Source of the DNA: Beijerinckiaceae bacterium
GTDB lineage: Bacteria; Pseudomonadota; Alphaproteobacteria; Rhizobiales; Beijerinckiaceae
Length of the DNA stretch: 41,911 bases
NCBI GenBank assembly: GCA_030684835.1
Contig: JAUXWZ010000084.1
Span: 1 to 41,911, forward strand
Reading direction: 5' to 3'
Shown piece by piece: positions 26,038 through 34,639 of the stretch; the first letter of the stretch is position 1, and each line of letters starts with the position of its first letter. Made by a program: the position numbers and the translations under genes. The notes under the pieces are model-generated. The model was not told the DNA's origin. It worked only from the letters and a program-made list of their open reading frames with translations, and ran no database searches.

Positions 26038-27686
26038 TCCTCCGGGGCGTTTTCAATCGGGTCGTACTGGGATTCCTCGAACCCGAAGAGGCTGAAGGTC
26101 TTCTTCATGTGCGGCGGCAGCGGCGCCGTCACATCAAGCGTGCCGCCTGATGGGTTGGGCAGCATGAGACGGCGCGCGAGAAGGTGCAGCTTGCGCTCCA
26201 CTTCGCCCGGCACGGCGCGCATGGGATCGGTGCGGCGCGGGTCGTTATGCGCAAAATTGCCGTGATATTTCGGATCGCCGATGATGGGATGACCAATGGC
26301 CTCGGCGTGCGCGCGCAGCTGATGCGTGCGGCCTGTGATGGGCTTCATCGACAGCCACGAGAGGCGCGGTGAGACCTTGTCGACCGTTGCGTAGAACGTC
26401 ACCGAATGTTGCGCGTCCATCTCGCCATGTTTGGCGACGCGCATTTTCTCCGGGTCGATGCGCACAGGCTCGTCATCGAACTCAAAGTCTCTGCCCCTGC
26501 CGCGGCCGCGTCCCTGCGAGCGGTCATCGCCCATCGCTGCGCCCTTGGCGAGAAACAGCGAGATGCGCCCCTGCGGCGGCTTCGGCACGCCTTCAACAAG
26601 CGCCCAGTAAATCTTGCGCGCCTGACGCGAGCGAAAGATTTCGCCAAGGTCGGCCGCCATTTTGCGGGTTTTGGCGATGAGCAGCACGCCCGACGTGTCA
26701 CGGTCGAGCCGATGCACGAGGACAGGGCGTTCGCCCATCTCTTCGGCCATGCCCTGCAAGATGCCGTCGATGTGGCGCGTTGTGCCCGAGCCGCCCTGCA
26801 CGGCGAGGCCCCACGGTTTGTTGAGCACCAGCAACTTGCGGTCTTCAAACAGCGTGATCTCGCGAATGAACTTCGTATCCTGCGGCGAGGCCTCGGGCGC
26901 GCGCTTCACGGCGGGCGCTTCAACCTCGATCTTGATGGGCGGAATGCGCACGACATTGCCCGTCTTGAGGCGGTCAGAGGCCTCGACGCGCTTGCCGTCC
27001 ACACGCACTTCGCCCTTGCGGCAAATCTTGTTGAGATGCGACAGGCCCATGGCGGGCCAGCGGCGCCGGAACCAGCGGTCGAGCCGCATGCCGTTTTCAT
27101 CTTCGCTCACGGCGATAGCCTGAACGCCCGCAGGCGCGGGCGGTTGGGCAGGGCCCTTAGTCGCCGGGGTTTTGGGCGTAGTCGTTTTGGCCTTTGCCAG
27201 GGCGGGCTTTTCGACCGCACTCTCGTCGGTGGGCGGCTTGGCCCGCGTCGGCCTCGCGAAAGCTGGCCTTTCGGAATCCGGTTTGCCGAAAGAAGGCTTT
27301 CCGAAAGAGGGCTTGCCGAAAGAAGGCTTCCCGAAGGAGGTCTTGCCGCCGGGCCGCTTTGTGGGCGGACGCGCGCTTTTAAAGCTGTCGCGCTCGGGCC
27401 GCTCCTGCGCGGCGCGGTCCCCCTCAGGGCGTTTGCGTTCGGCCCGGGGGGCTTCGGAGCGCGTGCGCGACGGCGCTGGAGAGGCTGACCGGGACGGGCC
27501 AGACGAGCGTGATGGCGCAGCCGAGCGCACAGGCTTTTCGCGCCGCTCTTCGTCGCGATTGTCCCTGCCTTGACTTGCCGCCTTGCCCGGCGGGCGGCGG
27601 GGCGGCCGCTTTGCGCCAGCGCTTTTCTCGCCGGCGTCTTTGCCCCCGGCGGTCTTGTTTCCCGAACGTCCTGTTTGTCTGGTCAT
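26034..27686 (-). CDS. RluA-family pseudouridine synthase with long disordered N-terminus
   Basis: The 550-residue protein has an S4-like RNA-binding domain (about 193-255, RLDRWFRRRWPAMGLSHLNKICRKGEVRVDGKRVE) and the catalytic domain from about 275, with HRLDRDTSGVLLIAKT containing the catalytic Asp328 and ISWL/TGRTHQLRAHAEAIGHPIIGD. It should isomerise uridine in rRNA, probably as an RluC-type enzyme. Residues 1-190 are unusual: Lys/Arg/Pro/Ala-rich, predicted disordered, and including four tandem FGKPS repeats. The ATG at 27686 overlaps the crcB stop (ATGA), which fixes the start; the open frame upstream to 27791 is inside crcB. Confidence 0.9.
   Translation of the reverse strand: MTRQTGRSGNKTAGGKDAGEKSAGAKRPPRRPPGKAASQGRDNRDEERREKPVRSAAPSRSSGPSRSASPAPSRTRSEAPRAERKRPEGDRAAQERPERDSFKSARPPTKRPGGKTSFGKPSFGKPSFGKPSFGKPDSERPAFARPTRAKPPTDESAVEKPALAKAKTTTPKTPATKGPAQPPAPAGVQAIAVSEDENGMRLDRWFRRRWPAMGLSHLNKICRKGEVRVDGKRVEASDRLKTGNVVRIPPIKIEVEAPAVKRAPEASPQDTKFIREITLFEDRKLLVLNKPWGLAVQGGSGTTRHIDGILQGMAEEMGERPVLVHRLDRDTSGVLLIAKTRKMAADLGEIFRSRQARKIYWALVEGVPKPPQGRISLFLAKGAAMGDDRSQGRGRGRGRDFEFDDEPVRIDPEKMRVAKHGEMDAQHSVTFYATVDKVSPRLSWLSMKPITGRTHQLRAHAEAIGHPIIGDPKYHGNFAHNDPRRTDPMRAVPGEVERKLHLLARRLMLPNPSGGTLDVTAPLPPHMKKTFSLFGFEESQYDPIENAPEE
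27283..27346 (-). repeat. 15-bp tandem repeat coding for FGKPS
   Basis: Four near-identical 15-bp units in frame encode FGKPS, FGKPS, FGKPS and FGKP within the N-terminal part of the RluA-type gene (residues 118-136). The period is a multiple of 3, so changes in copy number would keep the frame. Small differences at third positions show it is not a very recent expansion. Confidence 0.8.
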
Positions 27687-28066
27687 GTCAGACTCCGCAC
27701 TACGGAGAGCGCGCTTGCAAGCGCAATAATAGAAAGCACGACGGACGCCCCGACATAGGTCGCAGCGGAGAGCGCCTGTCCGCGCTCCCACAGCACCAAG
27801 GCGTCGAGCGAAAACGCCGAGAAGGTCGTGAAGCCGCCCAGAACGCCGGTGGCTAGGAACAGGCGAACGTGCTGGCTCCAGCTTTGATCAGCCCGAAAAG
27901 CGAGCCAGCCCACGAGGGCGCCCATGATGAAGGAGCCGACGACATTCACCGTCAGCGTGCCCCATGGAAACTGCAGGCCGAACCAGCGCAGACACCCAAC
28001 ATTGACTGCGTAGCGCGCCACGCCGCCAAGCCCGGCGCCGAGAAAGATAAGGAAAAACGTGTTCAT
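27683..28066 (-). CDS. crcB: Fluoride exporter CrcB/Fluc
   Basis: The 127-residue membrane protein has four hydrophobic segments and the Fluc signatures: GAGLGGVARYAV near the start, WGTLTVNVVGSFIMG with the pore Asn, and VLGGFTTFSAFSLD with the phenylalanine box and the central break in TM3. Fluc proteins are dual-topology dimers that let F- leave the cell. I chose the ATG at 28066 because it starts exactly at the family N-terminus; the frame is open to 28237. It heads a five-gene unit whose second gene overlaps it by 4 nt. I see no fluoride riboswitch upstream. Confidence 0.93.
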   Translation of the reverse strand: MNTFFLIFLGAGLGGVARYAVNVGCLRWFGLQFPWGTLTVNVVGSFIMGALVGWLAFRADQSWSQHVRLFLATGVLGGFTTFSAFSLDALVLWERGQALSAATYVGASVVLSIIALASALSVVRSLT

Positions 28067-28194
28067 GCCGCTGTATAGCCTGCGGCGGCGCGTATCTCCA
28101 ATGCATTCCCTGCCTGCCATTGCCTCGTCCCCAGCCTCACGCTTACCATGCCGTGAATACTCACCTTTGCGGACGCGTGCTGGGGGCGACGACG

Positions 28195-28791
28195 ATGGCG
28201 ATTGCGCGAGCTTTGATGGGTTTAATAGCGGTCGCATCGGCCGCGCTCACAGTCTCCGGCGCCCGCGCGCAGACCGCCGCGATCCTGATCCCTGGAGCGG
28301 GTGGGCCTGTCCCGATCGATTTCCTGATGCGCAATACGAATGCGTTCTCCAGCGCCGGGGTGGAAGCGTTCGTCGCGACAAGCCCGCAGCAGGCGGTCGC
28401 GTTATCTCAGAAGCTCAAAAGCGCCAATCGCCGTGTATTCCTTGTCGGCATGAGCCGAGGCGGCATGATGGCCTCTGGCGCAGTCGCCGCCGGCGCGAAG
28501 GTGGATGGCGTGGTGTTTGTCTCGACGGGGCTCAACGCCGTGCGCCAGCGCATCGGATCACCTTCGCGTTTGCCGCAAACGCTTATCGTTCACCATCGCA
28601 ACGACGGCTGCGACAGAACGAGCCCGCGGGAGGTCGCCAGCTTTGTTCAATGGTCCGGCGGACGCGCGCGCGTCGCCTGGATGGATACACAGGGCCGCGA
28701 ACCGCCAAATCCATGCGGTCCCCGCGGCGCGCATGGATTTTATATGCAGGATGGACCAGCGGTGCGGGCTATTCTGTCCTTCGTGCGTTGA
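28195..28791 (+). CDS. Secreted alpha/beta-hydrolase-like protein
   Basis: The 198-residue protein has a signal peptide ending near GARA-Q (residues 1-26), then AAILIPGAGGPVPIDFL, the nucleophile elbow VGMSRGGMMA (Ser87), HHRNDGCDRTSP with Asp137 or Asp140 as the acid, and GAHGFYM with His180. These are in the order expected for an alpha/beta hydrolase of dienelactone-hydrolase size. The substrate is unknown. Cys139 and Cys174 could form a disulphide in the periplasm. I chose the ATG at 28195; a GTG at 28153 would add 14 residues before the signal peptide. It converges with rarA, 7 bp apart. Confidence 0.75.
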   Translation: MAIARALMGLIAVASAALTVSGARAQTAAILIPGAGGPVPIDFLMRNTNAFSSAGVEAFVATSPQQAVALSQKLKSANRRVFLVGMSRGGMMASGAVAAGAKVDGVVFVSTGLNAVRQRIGSPSRLPQTLIVHHRNDGCDRTSPREVASFVQWSGGRARVAWMDTQGREPPNPCGPRGAHGFYMQDGPAVRAILSFVR

Positions 28792-28798
28792 GGCGCGC

Positions 28799-30109
28799 CT
28801 AGCCGCCTCGCTCGCGCCTGAGCTTCGCCCAGTATTCAAGCCTCTTGCTGATCTCACGCTCAAACCCGCGCTCGACAGGCTCGTAGACTTTTTGCGGGCC
28901 GATTTGTTCGGGCCAGTAGTTTTGGCCCGAGAAGGCGTCGGGCTCGTCGTGGTCATACCGATAGCCCGCTCCATAGCCTTCTTCACGCATCAGCTTGGTG
29001 GGCGCGTTCAAAATGGCGCGAGGCGGCATGAGGGAGCCATGTTCTTTGGCGAGTCGCTGCGCGCCTTTCCAGGCATTGTAGGTCGCGTTCGATTTTGGCG
29101 CCGTCGCGACATAGATCACCGCTTGCGCCAGCGCGAGTTCGCCTTCCGGACTGCCGAGAAAATCGTAGGCGTCTTTCGCCGCGTTGGCGATGACCAGAGC
29201 CTGCGGGTCCGCAAGACCGATATCTTCAACAGCCATGCGCACGATGCGCCGCGCAAGAAAAAGCGGGTCTTCGCCCGCATCCAGCATGCGCGCGAGATAA
29301 TAGAGCGCGGCGTCAGGATCAGAGCCGCGCACGGTTTTGTGCAGCGCACTAATCAGATTGTAATGCCCCTCTTGCGCCTTGTCATAGATCGGCGCCCGCC
29401 GCTGTACGATCTCGGCGAGCGCGCTCGTGTCGAGGATTTCGTCTTCGCCCGCCGCCCGCCAGATTTCCTCGACCAACGTGAGCGCCGCTCGTCCATCGCC
29501 ATCGGCCATGCGCATCAGCGCGGCGCGCGCGTCTGCGTCGAGCGGCAACGTTTTCGCTTCCATTTCCTCGGCGCGCGCGAGTAGCATCTCTATTGCGTCA
29601 TCATCGAGCGCGCGAAAGGTCATGACCCGGGCGCGCGAGAGAAGCGCGGCGTTTAATTCGAAGGATGGATTCTCCGTCGTCGCGCCGATCAATGTGATCG
29701 TGCCGTCCTCCATCACCGGAAGAAAAGAGTCCTGCTGCGCACGGTTGAAGCGATGTATTTCGTCAACGAACAGGAGCGTGCCCTGGCCGATGGATCGGCG
29801 CTTGCGCGCCTCTTCAAACACTTTCTTCAGGTCTGCGACGCCGGTGAAGATTGCGGAGATTTGCGCAAAGTGCAGGTCTGTCTCGTTCGCAAGCAGCCGC
29901 GCCACAGTGGTCTTGCCCGTGCCCGGCGGTCCCCAGAAGACAAGCGATCCGAGCGAGCCTGAACGTAGCAGCCGACTCAGCGCGCCGTTGCTTCCAATCA
30001 GATGATCCTGTCCCGCAACCTCTTCGAGCCGCGACGGGCGAAGTCGATCCGCCAGCGGACGAGGCGCGCTCTTGTCTAAACCGGAAGCGGAGAAGAGGTC
30101 GCCAGCCAT
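28799..30109 (-). CDS. rarA: Replication-associated recombination protein RarA (MgsA)
   Basis: The 436-residue AAA+ ATPase starts MAGDLFSASGLDKSAPRPLADRLRP, has Walker A GPPGTGKTT, Walker B LLFVDEIHRFN, sensor 1 GATTENPSF, the Arg finger LLSRARV and a C-terminal tetramerisation and helical domain with YYLARMLDAGEDPLFLARR and EDIGLADPQAL. RarA acts on stalled replication forks and gaps together with SSB and RecA. I chose the ATG at 30109 as the family start; an upstream ATG at 30142 would add 11 residues. It diverges from the ParA-like gene. Confidence 0.95.
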   Translation of the reverse strand: MAGDLFSASGLDKSAPRPLADRLRPSRLEEVAGQDHLIGSNGALSRLLRSGSLGSLVFWGPPGTGKTTVARLLANETDLHFAQISAIFTGVADLKKVFEEARKRRSIGQGTLLFVDEIHRFNRAQQDSFLPVMEDGTITLIGATTENPSFELNAALLSRARVMTFRALDDDAIEMLLARAEEMEAKTLPLDADARAALMRMADGDGRAALTLVEEIWRAAGEDEILDTSALAEIVQRRAPIYDKAQEGHYNLISALHKTVRGSDPDAALYYLARMLDAGEDPLFLARRIVRMAVEDIGLADPQALVIANAAKDAYDFLGSPEGELALAQAVIYVATAPKSNATYNAWKGAQRLAKEHGSLMPPRAILNAPTKLMREEGYGAGYRYDHDEPDAFSGQNYWPEQIGPQKVYEPVERGFEREISKRLEYWAKLRRERGG

Positions 30110-30334
30110 GATATGCGCCTGCAAACAAAAGAAATTATGCAACAGAATATGAGTCTTTCAAGCCACACAGGCCCGTAAATTCATGAAGAGTCAAATAGTG
30201 AATCCCTGAAACAGGTTGCGACTCAATATTACTAATCGTAACTTCGTTCCCGAATCGAGCTTGTGCCAAGAAGTCTTCGCTCGGTTGTCGTTGGGGGGCG
30301 GTGGCGCAGACCCGAGGCTCCAGGGGGATTTTTT

Positions 30335-30988
30335 ATGCGGACAATCGCTCTCGTCACCCAAAAGGGCGGCTCGGGAAAAAGTACGATAGCATCATCATTG
30401 GCCGTTGCGGCGCTTGAAGCTGGTGAACGTGTATTCATCATCGATATGGACCCGCAGGCGTCACTGTTGCGCTGGTTCAAAGAGCGTCAGGAGAATGACA
30501 TTGCCGTCGAGGCGGTTGCGCCTGGCAAGCTGAACGCCGCGCTCACCACTCTTGAAAAGTCAGGCGTCACGCTTGTCATCATTGACACCGCTGGCTCTGA
30601 TAATGCCGCTTCGGTCGCCGCCATGAAGGCTGCTGACCTCTGTCTCATCCCTTGCCGGCCGAATGCCTTTGACCTGTGGGCGAGCGAGAACACGCGCAAG
30701 CTTGTGCGCGAAATGCGCAAGGAATACGCCTTCATTCTCAATCAATGCCCGCCCGCACAACAGACCGCGCGCGTTGAGGAAGGCTCCAAGGCGCTGGAGG
30801 CGATGGGCGGTCTCATCACGCCGCTGATCGGCGCCCGCGTGGATTATCAGGAAGCCGCTCGCATCGGTTGGGGCGTGACGGAACTCAATCCGTCGGGCAT
30901 GGCCGCTGAGGAGACGCGCAAGCTTTGGGCGTCCATCAAGCGCCGCATGGCGAAGGGCGCCGCAGGCAAGAGCCGCAAGGCCGCCTGA
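30335..30988 (+). CDS. Orphan ParA/MinD-like ATPase
   Basis: The 217-residue protein begins MRTIALVTQKGGSGKSTIA, a deviant Walker A with the signature Lys10 and Lys15, followed by Walker A' VFIIDMDPQASLLRW and Walker B TLVIIDTAGSDN. Such ATPases position chromosomes, plasmids or other cargo by switching between dimeric and monomeric states. There is no parB, minC or cargo gene beside it, so its cargo is unknown. The start at 30335 has AGGGGGA upstream. The ~225-bp region before it, shared with rarA, is AT-rich relative to its surroundings. The C-terminus is Lys/Arg-rich. Confidence 0.85.
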   Translation: MRTIALVTQKGGSGKSTIASSLAVAALEAGERVFIIDMDPQASLLRWFKERQENDIAVEAVAPGKLNAALTTLEKSGVTLVIIDTAGSDNAASVAAMKAADLCLIPCRPNAFDLWASENTRKLVREMRKEYAFILNQCPPAQQTARVEEGSKALEAMGGLITPLIGARVDYQEAARIGWGVTELNPSGMAAEETRKLWASIKRRMAKGAAGKSRKAA

Positions 30989-31013
30989 TTTTTTAGCGCA
31001 ACCCGTTTGAATG

Positions 31014-31037
31014 AACGCCGCCCACGGGCGGCGTTTC
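31014..31037. terminator. Convergent terminator between ParA-like gene and degP
   Basis: AACGCCGCC (31014-31022) and GGCGGCGTT (31027-31035) form a 9-bp GC-rich stem around CACG, ending in TTT and flanked on the other strand by A-rich bases that would be read as TTC on the minus strand. It sits between two convergent genes and may end both. Confidence 0.6.
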
Positions 31038-31057
31038 TCGTTGGCGCCCTAAGCGGC

Positions 31058-32473
31058 TCAGCCGCCAAGCACTGTTTGAAACACTTGACCACCACGACGG
31101 ATGGTCAGCCTCCAGAGCCTTGGGCGCCCCGCTGCCGCTTCTTCAAGATCCTTTGTGCGGGCAATGCGGCTGTTGTTGACCTCCACCACCACGTCGCCTT
31201 TTTGCAGGTTCACGCGTGCGGCGGTTGAATTGTCATCAATCTCCGAAATCACAACGCCTTCGGTAAAGCCTTCGACGCCAATCTCCTCGGCGACGGCTGG
31301 CGAATAATTTACCACCGTTGCGCCCTCAAACGGCGACCTTCCGGTCAGCTTGATCGCCTCGCGCGCCGGCGTTTCAGGCGCCTGCCGCATCGCTACGGAC
31401 AGCGTGACCGGCTTGCCGGTGCGCAATACCGTGACGACTGCTGAGCCCCCTAGTTTGCGGGTGCCCAGACGAAAGCCAAAGGCCTCTGGATCGTCCACAC
31501 CCAGGCTATCCACTGCGGTGATGATGTCGCCGCGCCGCACGCCTGCCGCTTCCGCCGGGCTTTTCGGGTGCACGTCAGCAACGAGTGCGCCTGAAGGCCG
31601 ATCAAGGCCCAGCGAATCCGCGATGTCTTTTGACAAGGGTTGCAATGAGGCGCCGAACCACGGGCGCCGCACCGTTTTTCCGCCGTTCTGCGCGCTTGCG
31701 ACCACCACACGCACCATGGCGGAGGGAATGGCGAAACCGATGCCCACAGAGCCGCCGCTGCGCGAATAGATCGCCGAATTCAGCCCCACGAGCCGGCCCG
31801 ACATGTCGACGAGAGCGCCGCCCGAATTGCCGGGATTGATGGCGGCGTCGGTCTGAATGAAAAAGCCGTAATCGCTGATTCCCGTCTGCGTGCGCGCCAG
31901 CCCGGAAACGATGCCTTGCGTCACGGTCTGGCCCACGCCGAACGGATTGCCAACAGCAAGCACGATGTCGCCGACTTCAAGGTCGTCGGACTCGCCTGTT
32001 TCAAGATACGGAAAGTTCGATCCGCCCTTGATGCGTAAAACAGCGATGTCGGTGCGCGGATCGCGCAACACGATTTCGGCGTCGAGTTCGCGCCGGTCTG
32101 CGAGCGCCACGCGCACTTCCGTCATGCCCTCGATGACATGATTGTTTGTCACGACGAGTCCGCTCGCTTCCACGATGACGCCGGAGCCGAGCGAGCGCGA
32201 GGTTTGCCCACCGGGCCGCTGGCCAAAAAAGCGTTGGAAGATGGGGTCGTCGAACAGCGGATTAGCCTGTCGGCGTTCAACGCGCGACGCGTAGACGTTC
32301 ACGACTGCGGGCGTGACGCGCTTCACCACCGGCGCGTAAGAGTAAACCAGTTGACTGCGGTCGCCGGGGGTGACGCGCAAAGGGGCGGGCGATTGCGGGC
32401 TGGGCGATTGCGCGTTTGCGGGCGCAGCGCCCGCAAGTCCCACGACGAGGAGCAGGGTCACGAAGCGGTTCAT
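31058..32473 (-). CDS. Periplasmic DegP/HtrA-family serine protease
   Basis: The 471-residue protein has a signal peptide (about 1-22, ending ANA-Q), a trypsin-like domain with the triad His112 (NNHV), Asp142 (RTDIAV) and Ser217 (PGNSGGALVD), and two PDZ domains (about 270-360 and 385-465). This is the DegQ/DegP/DegS type that degrades or chaperones misfolded envelope proteins. The ATG at 32473 gives a good signal peptide; a TTG at 32482 has a better spaced GGAG site and would add three residues. It lies 48 nt after lipB on the same strand. Confidence 0.92.
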   Translation of the reverse strand: MNRFVTLLLVVGLAGAAPANAQSPSPQSPAPLRVTPGDRSQLVYSYAPVVKRVTPAVVNVYASRVERRQANPLFDDPIFQRFFGQRPGGQTSRSLGSGVIVEASGLVVTNNHVIEGMTEVRVALADRRELDAEIVLRDPRTDIAVLRIKGGSNFPYLETGESDDLEVGDIVLAVGNPFGVGQTVTQGIVSGLARTQTGISDYGFFIQTDAAINPGNSGGALVDMSGRLVGLNSAIYSRSGGSVGIGFAIPSAMVRVVVASAQNGGKTVRRPWFGASLQPLSKDIADSLGLDRPSGALVADVHPKSPAEAAGVRRGDIITAVDSLGVDDPEAFGFRLGTRKLGGSAVVTVLRTGKPVTLSVAMRQAPETPAREAIKLTGRSPFEGATVVNYSPAVAEEIGVEGFTEGVVISEIDDNSTAARVNLQKGDVVVEVNNSRIARTKDLEEAAAGRPRLWRLTIRRGGQVFQTVLGG

Positions 32474-32521
32474 CGGGGTCAATAGTCTCCATCAGGCGCT
32501 GTTGCGTCAACATAGCTTCAA

Positions 32522-33253
32522 TTACGGCGCGGGGATGGTGCGGCCGAATACAGTCTCAAATTCCCGCCGCAGGACCGAATCAACCTCCGGCATGGTGACG
32601 GGCAGACCCATGTCCACAAGCGACGTTACCCCAAAGCGCTGCTCGGAAATCCCGCAGGGGACAATGCCGCTGAAGTGCGAAAGGTCCGGCTCGACATTCA
32701 GCGAGACGCCATGGAACGTCACCCAGCGGCGCACGCGAATGCCAAGCGCGGCGATCTTGTCCTCGAACGCCTCGCCCTTGTCTGGCCTCTTCACCCATAC
32801 GCCGACACGGTCCTCGCGCCGCTCTCCGCGCAGGTTGAACGCATCGAGCGCGCCGATAATCCACGCCTCCAGAGCGCACACATAGGCGCGCACGTCGGGC
32901 CTGCGGCGCTTGAGGTCCAGCATGACGTAGCCCACGCGCTGGCCGGGCCCATGGTAGGTGTATTGCCCGCCACGGCCCGTGCGGAAGACCGGGAATCGTG
33001 GATCGACGAGGTCGCCGTCTTTCGCAGACGTGCCGGCGGTGTAAAGCGCAGGATGCTCCATGAGCCAGACGCATTCCGCCGCCTCGTTGGCGGCAATGGC
33101 GTCCACCCTCGTCTCCATGGCGGCGACGGCGACGTCATAGTCTGTCAGGCCGTCCCAGATGCGCCATTCGACAGGCGCCGCTCCCTCGGGCGCAGCCATG
33201 CGCCAGGCAAGAGCGCCACGCTCGGGCGTGATAAGGCAGGCGGGATCGGGCAC
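32522..33253 (-). CDS. lipB: Octanoyltransferase LipB
   Basis: The 243-residue enzyme transfers octanoyl from acyl carrier protein to lipoyl domains, the first step of lipoate synthesis. It has the LipB signatures [20 protein letters not shown], the Lys of [19 protein letters not shown] and the active-site Cys of GIVPCGI. The start is GTG at 33253, with GGAGAG 6-10 nt upstream; the first 24 residues precede the conserved core. It may be co-transcribed with the protease gene. Two of the hallmark loops are intact, so it should be active. Confidence 0.94.
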   Translation of the reverse strand: MPDPACLITPERGALAWRMAAPEGAAPVEWRIWDGLTDYDVAVAAMETRVDAIAANEAAECVWLMEHPALYTAGTSAKDGDLVDPRFPVFRTGRGGQYTYHGPGQRVGYVMLDLKRRRPDVRAYVCALEAWIIGALDAFNLRGERREDRVGVWVKRPDKGEAFEDKIAALGIRVRRWVTFHGVSLNVEPDLSHFSGIVPCGISEQRFGVTSLVDMGLPVTMPEVDSVLRREFETVFGRTIPAP

Positions 33254-33353
33254 TTATCTCTCCGTTCGATCAGTCATCCACATATATGAACGCCCGGAAA
33301 GGGGCCATCGCGCCGACATTGCGCTCAAAATGAAAATCGGTTCGCCACGGCGC

Positions 33354-33381
33354 TTGTCACCGCCCGATCGATTTGTTAGAC
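33354..33381 (+). promoter_or_regulatory. Possible promoter for tRNA-Leu
   Basis: TTGTCA (33354-33359) and TTAGAC (33376-33381) are 16 bp apart, about 75 bp upstream of the tRNA. They resemble the housekeeping -35 and -10 boxes but alphaproteobacterial promoters are loose, so this is a weak call. The rest of the 204-bp lipB-tRNA gap shows nothing clear. Confidence 0.3.
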
Positions 33382-33457
33382 GGCCCATGCTGATGTTGCG
33401 GGGCTCCAGTCGGAGCAGCGTCGGACCGGGGCTTTCGGGTTCCAGATATCCCCTTTT

Positions 33458-33544
33458 GCGGCCATGGCGGAATTGGTAGACGCGCTAGCTTGAGGTGCTA
33501 GTCCTTTAACCGGGGTGGAAGTTCGAGTCTTCTTGGCCGCACCA
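33458..33544 (+). tRNA. tRNA-Leu (anticodon GAG)
   Basis: The acceptor stem GCGGCCA (33458-33464) pairs with TGGCCGC (33534-33540), followed by the discriminator A and an encoded CCA. The long variable arm (about 33502-33517) marks it as a class II tRNA; the anticodon stem CTAGC/GCTAG encloses TTGAGGT with the anticodon GAG at 33492-33494, and the T arm contains GTTCGAGTC. It reads CTC and CTT codons. It stands alone, divergent from lipB and convergent with the binding-protein gene. Confidence 0.95.
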
Positions 33545-33583
33545 AGATATTCTGTGACGAAATTGAAGCAGCGCGCTCGGCCC

Positions 33584-34603
33584 TTACCGGTCGAGCGCCG
33601 CTTTAACTCTTGCGATTGTCTCAGGCGACGCCGCGCTGGCGCGCTGCAGCAGTTCTTCCACCTCTAAGCCGGTGACGAGGCTGATTTCGAGCTTTCGCTT
33701 TTTGGCCTCGCTGATGAGCTCCGGGTCTTTCATCGCTCCTTCGAATCCGTCTCGCAGCGCAGCGGCGCGGTCAGATGGCAGATCCGGCGACGAAAAGAAC
33801 GGTCGTCCCAGCGCCTCACGCGCAAGAATGAAGTTGAGCGCAAGTTGGTCGGGCCCGCTGGCGGTGATGTCGCGGATGCTCGGCGCGCCCGGCAAATCAG
33901 GATGCGCGCTCCTTCCTGTATGAAACAGAACATTTATTTTGCCCCCATCGAGCCAGTGCCGGTGCAGCGACGTCAACGAGCCCAGCGACCAATAGGCGAT
34001 GCCATCGAGTTCACCGCGCTCCATCGCGAGAGCGCCTTCTGAGGTGCCCTTATAGCCCTTGATGATTTTGAACTTCGTCCCGATCAAATTGTTGAACGCG
34101 AGCGGCATTATCTCGGAGTCGGCGCCCGCGCCAGTGCCCGGGGTTAGCAATTCGTTGGCGCGCAGATCCGCTAACGTTTTCACTTTCGATGTGTGCCACG
34201 AGAACGCGACAGCTGTTTCGCGATTCATGCTGCCCAGCCAAGAAAACTTCAGAGGGTCAATGTTCAACTCGTTTTGCCCAAGCATGGGCTCGAACGGCAG
34301 GCCCCGGCCAATTGTGCCCATGGTCAGCCCATCTTTTGGCGCCACGCGATACACATAGTCGGCTGTGCGCAAACCGCCCGCGCCGATCATATTGCGCGGC
34401 ACAAAGCCGGGATTGCCGGGCACGTGCTTGCCCATATGCGCGATGAGAAGGCGCGCATAAATATCATAACCGACGCCAGCATTCGTCGCGATGATCATCT
34501 GGATTTGTTTGCCTTTGTAAAAGTCCGCGACGCTCTGCGCATGCGCTGAGCTGGCGCCAAGACAAACAAGCGCAGTGAGCGCCCTTAGGAAGTGAGCGGC
34601 CAT
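33584..34603 (-). CDS. TctC-type periplasmic binding protein 1
   Basis: The 339-residue protein has a signal peptide (about 1-22, SSAHA-Q), then SVADFYKGKQIQMIIATNAGVGYDIYARLLIAHMGKHVPG and GAGGLRTADYVYRVAPKDG, the ligand-binding loop blocks of the tripartite tricarboxylate transporter receptor family. These proteins bind carboxylates and related compounds and feed TctAB-type membrane subunits, none of which is encoded nearby. GGGGAGG lies 7 nt before the ATG. It is 36 nt downstream of the flavin monooxygenase gene and probably in one operon with it, which suggests that it brings in that enzyme's substrate. The binding partner is unknown. Confidence 0.85.
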   Translation of the reverse strand: MAAHFLRALTALVCLGASSAHAQSVADFYKGKQIQMIIATNAGVGYDIYARLLIAHMGKHVPGNPGFVPRNMIGAGGLRTADYVYRVAPKDGLTMGTIGRGLPFEPMLGQNELNIDPLKFSWLGSMNRETAVAFSWHTSKVKTLADLRANELLTPGTGAGADSEIMPLAFNNLIGTKFKIIKGYKGTSEGALAMERGELDGIAYWSLGSLTSLHRHWLDGGKINVLFHTGRSAHPDLPGAPSIRDITASGPDQLALNFILAREALGRPFFSSPDLPSDRAAALRDGFEGAMKDPELISEAKKRKLEISLVTGLEVEELLQRASAASPETIARVKAALDR

Positions 34604-34639
34604 CTTTTCCTCCCCTTGTTCAGGCCTTTCAGCCCTTTC

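Noticed and set aside
27283-27346. Short repeats that could suggest a CRISPR array
   Set aside because: The units are contiguous, 15 bp, in frame within a coding sequence and have no spacers; this is a coding tandem repeat.
28067-28194. Possible fluoride riboswitch before crcB
   Set aside because: Reading the minus strand upstream of crcB I find no stem arrangement or conserved bases of the crcB RNA motif.
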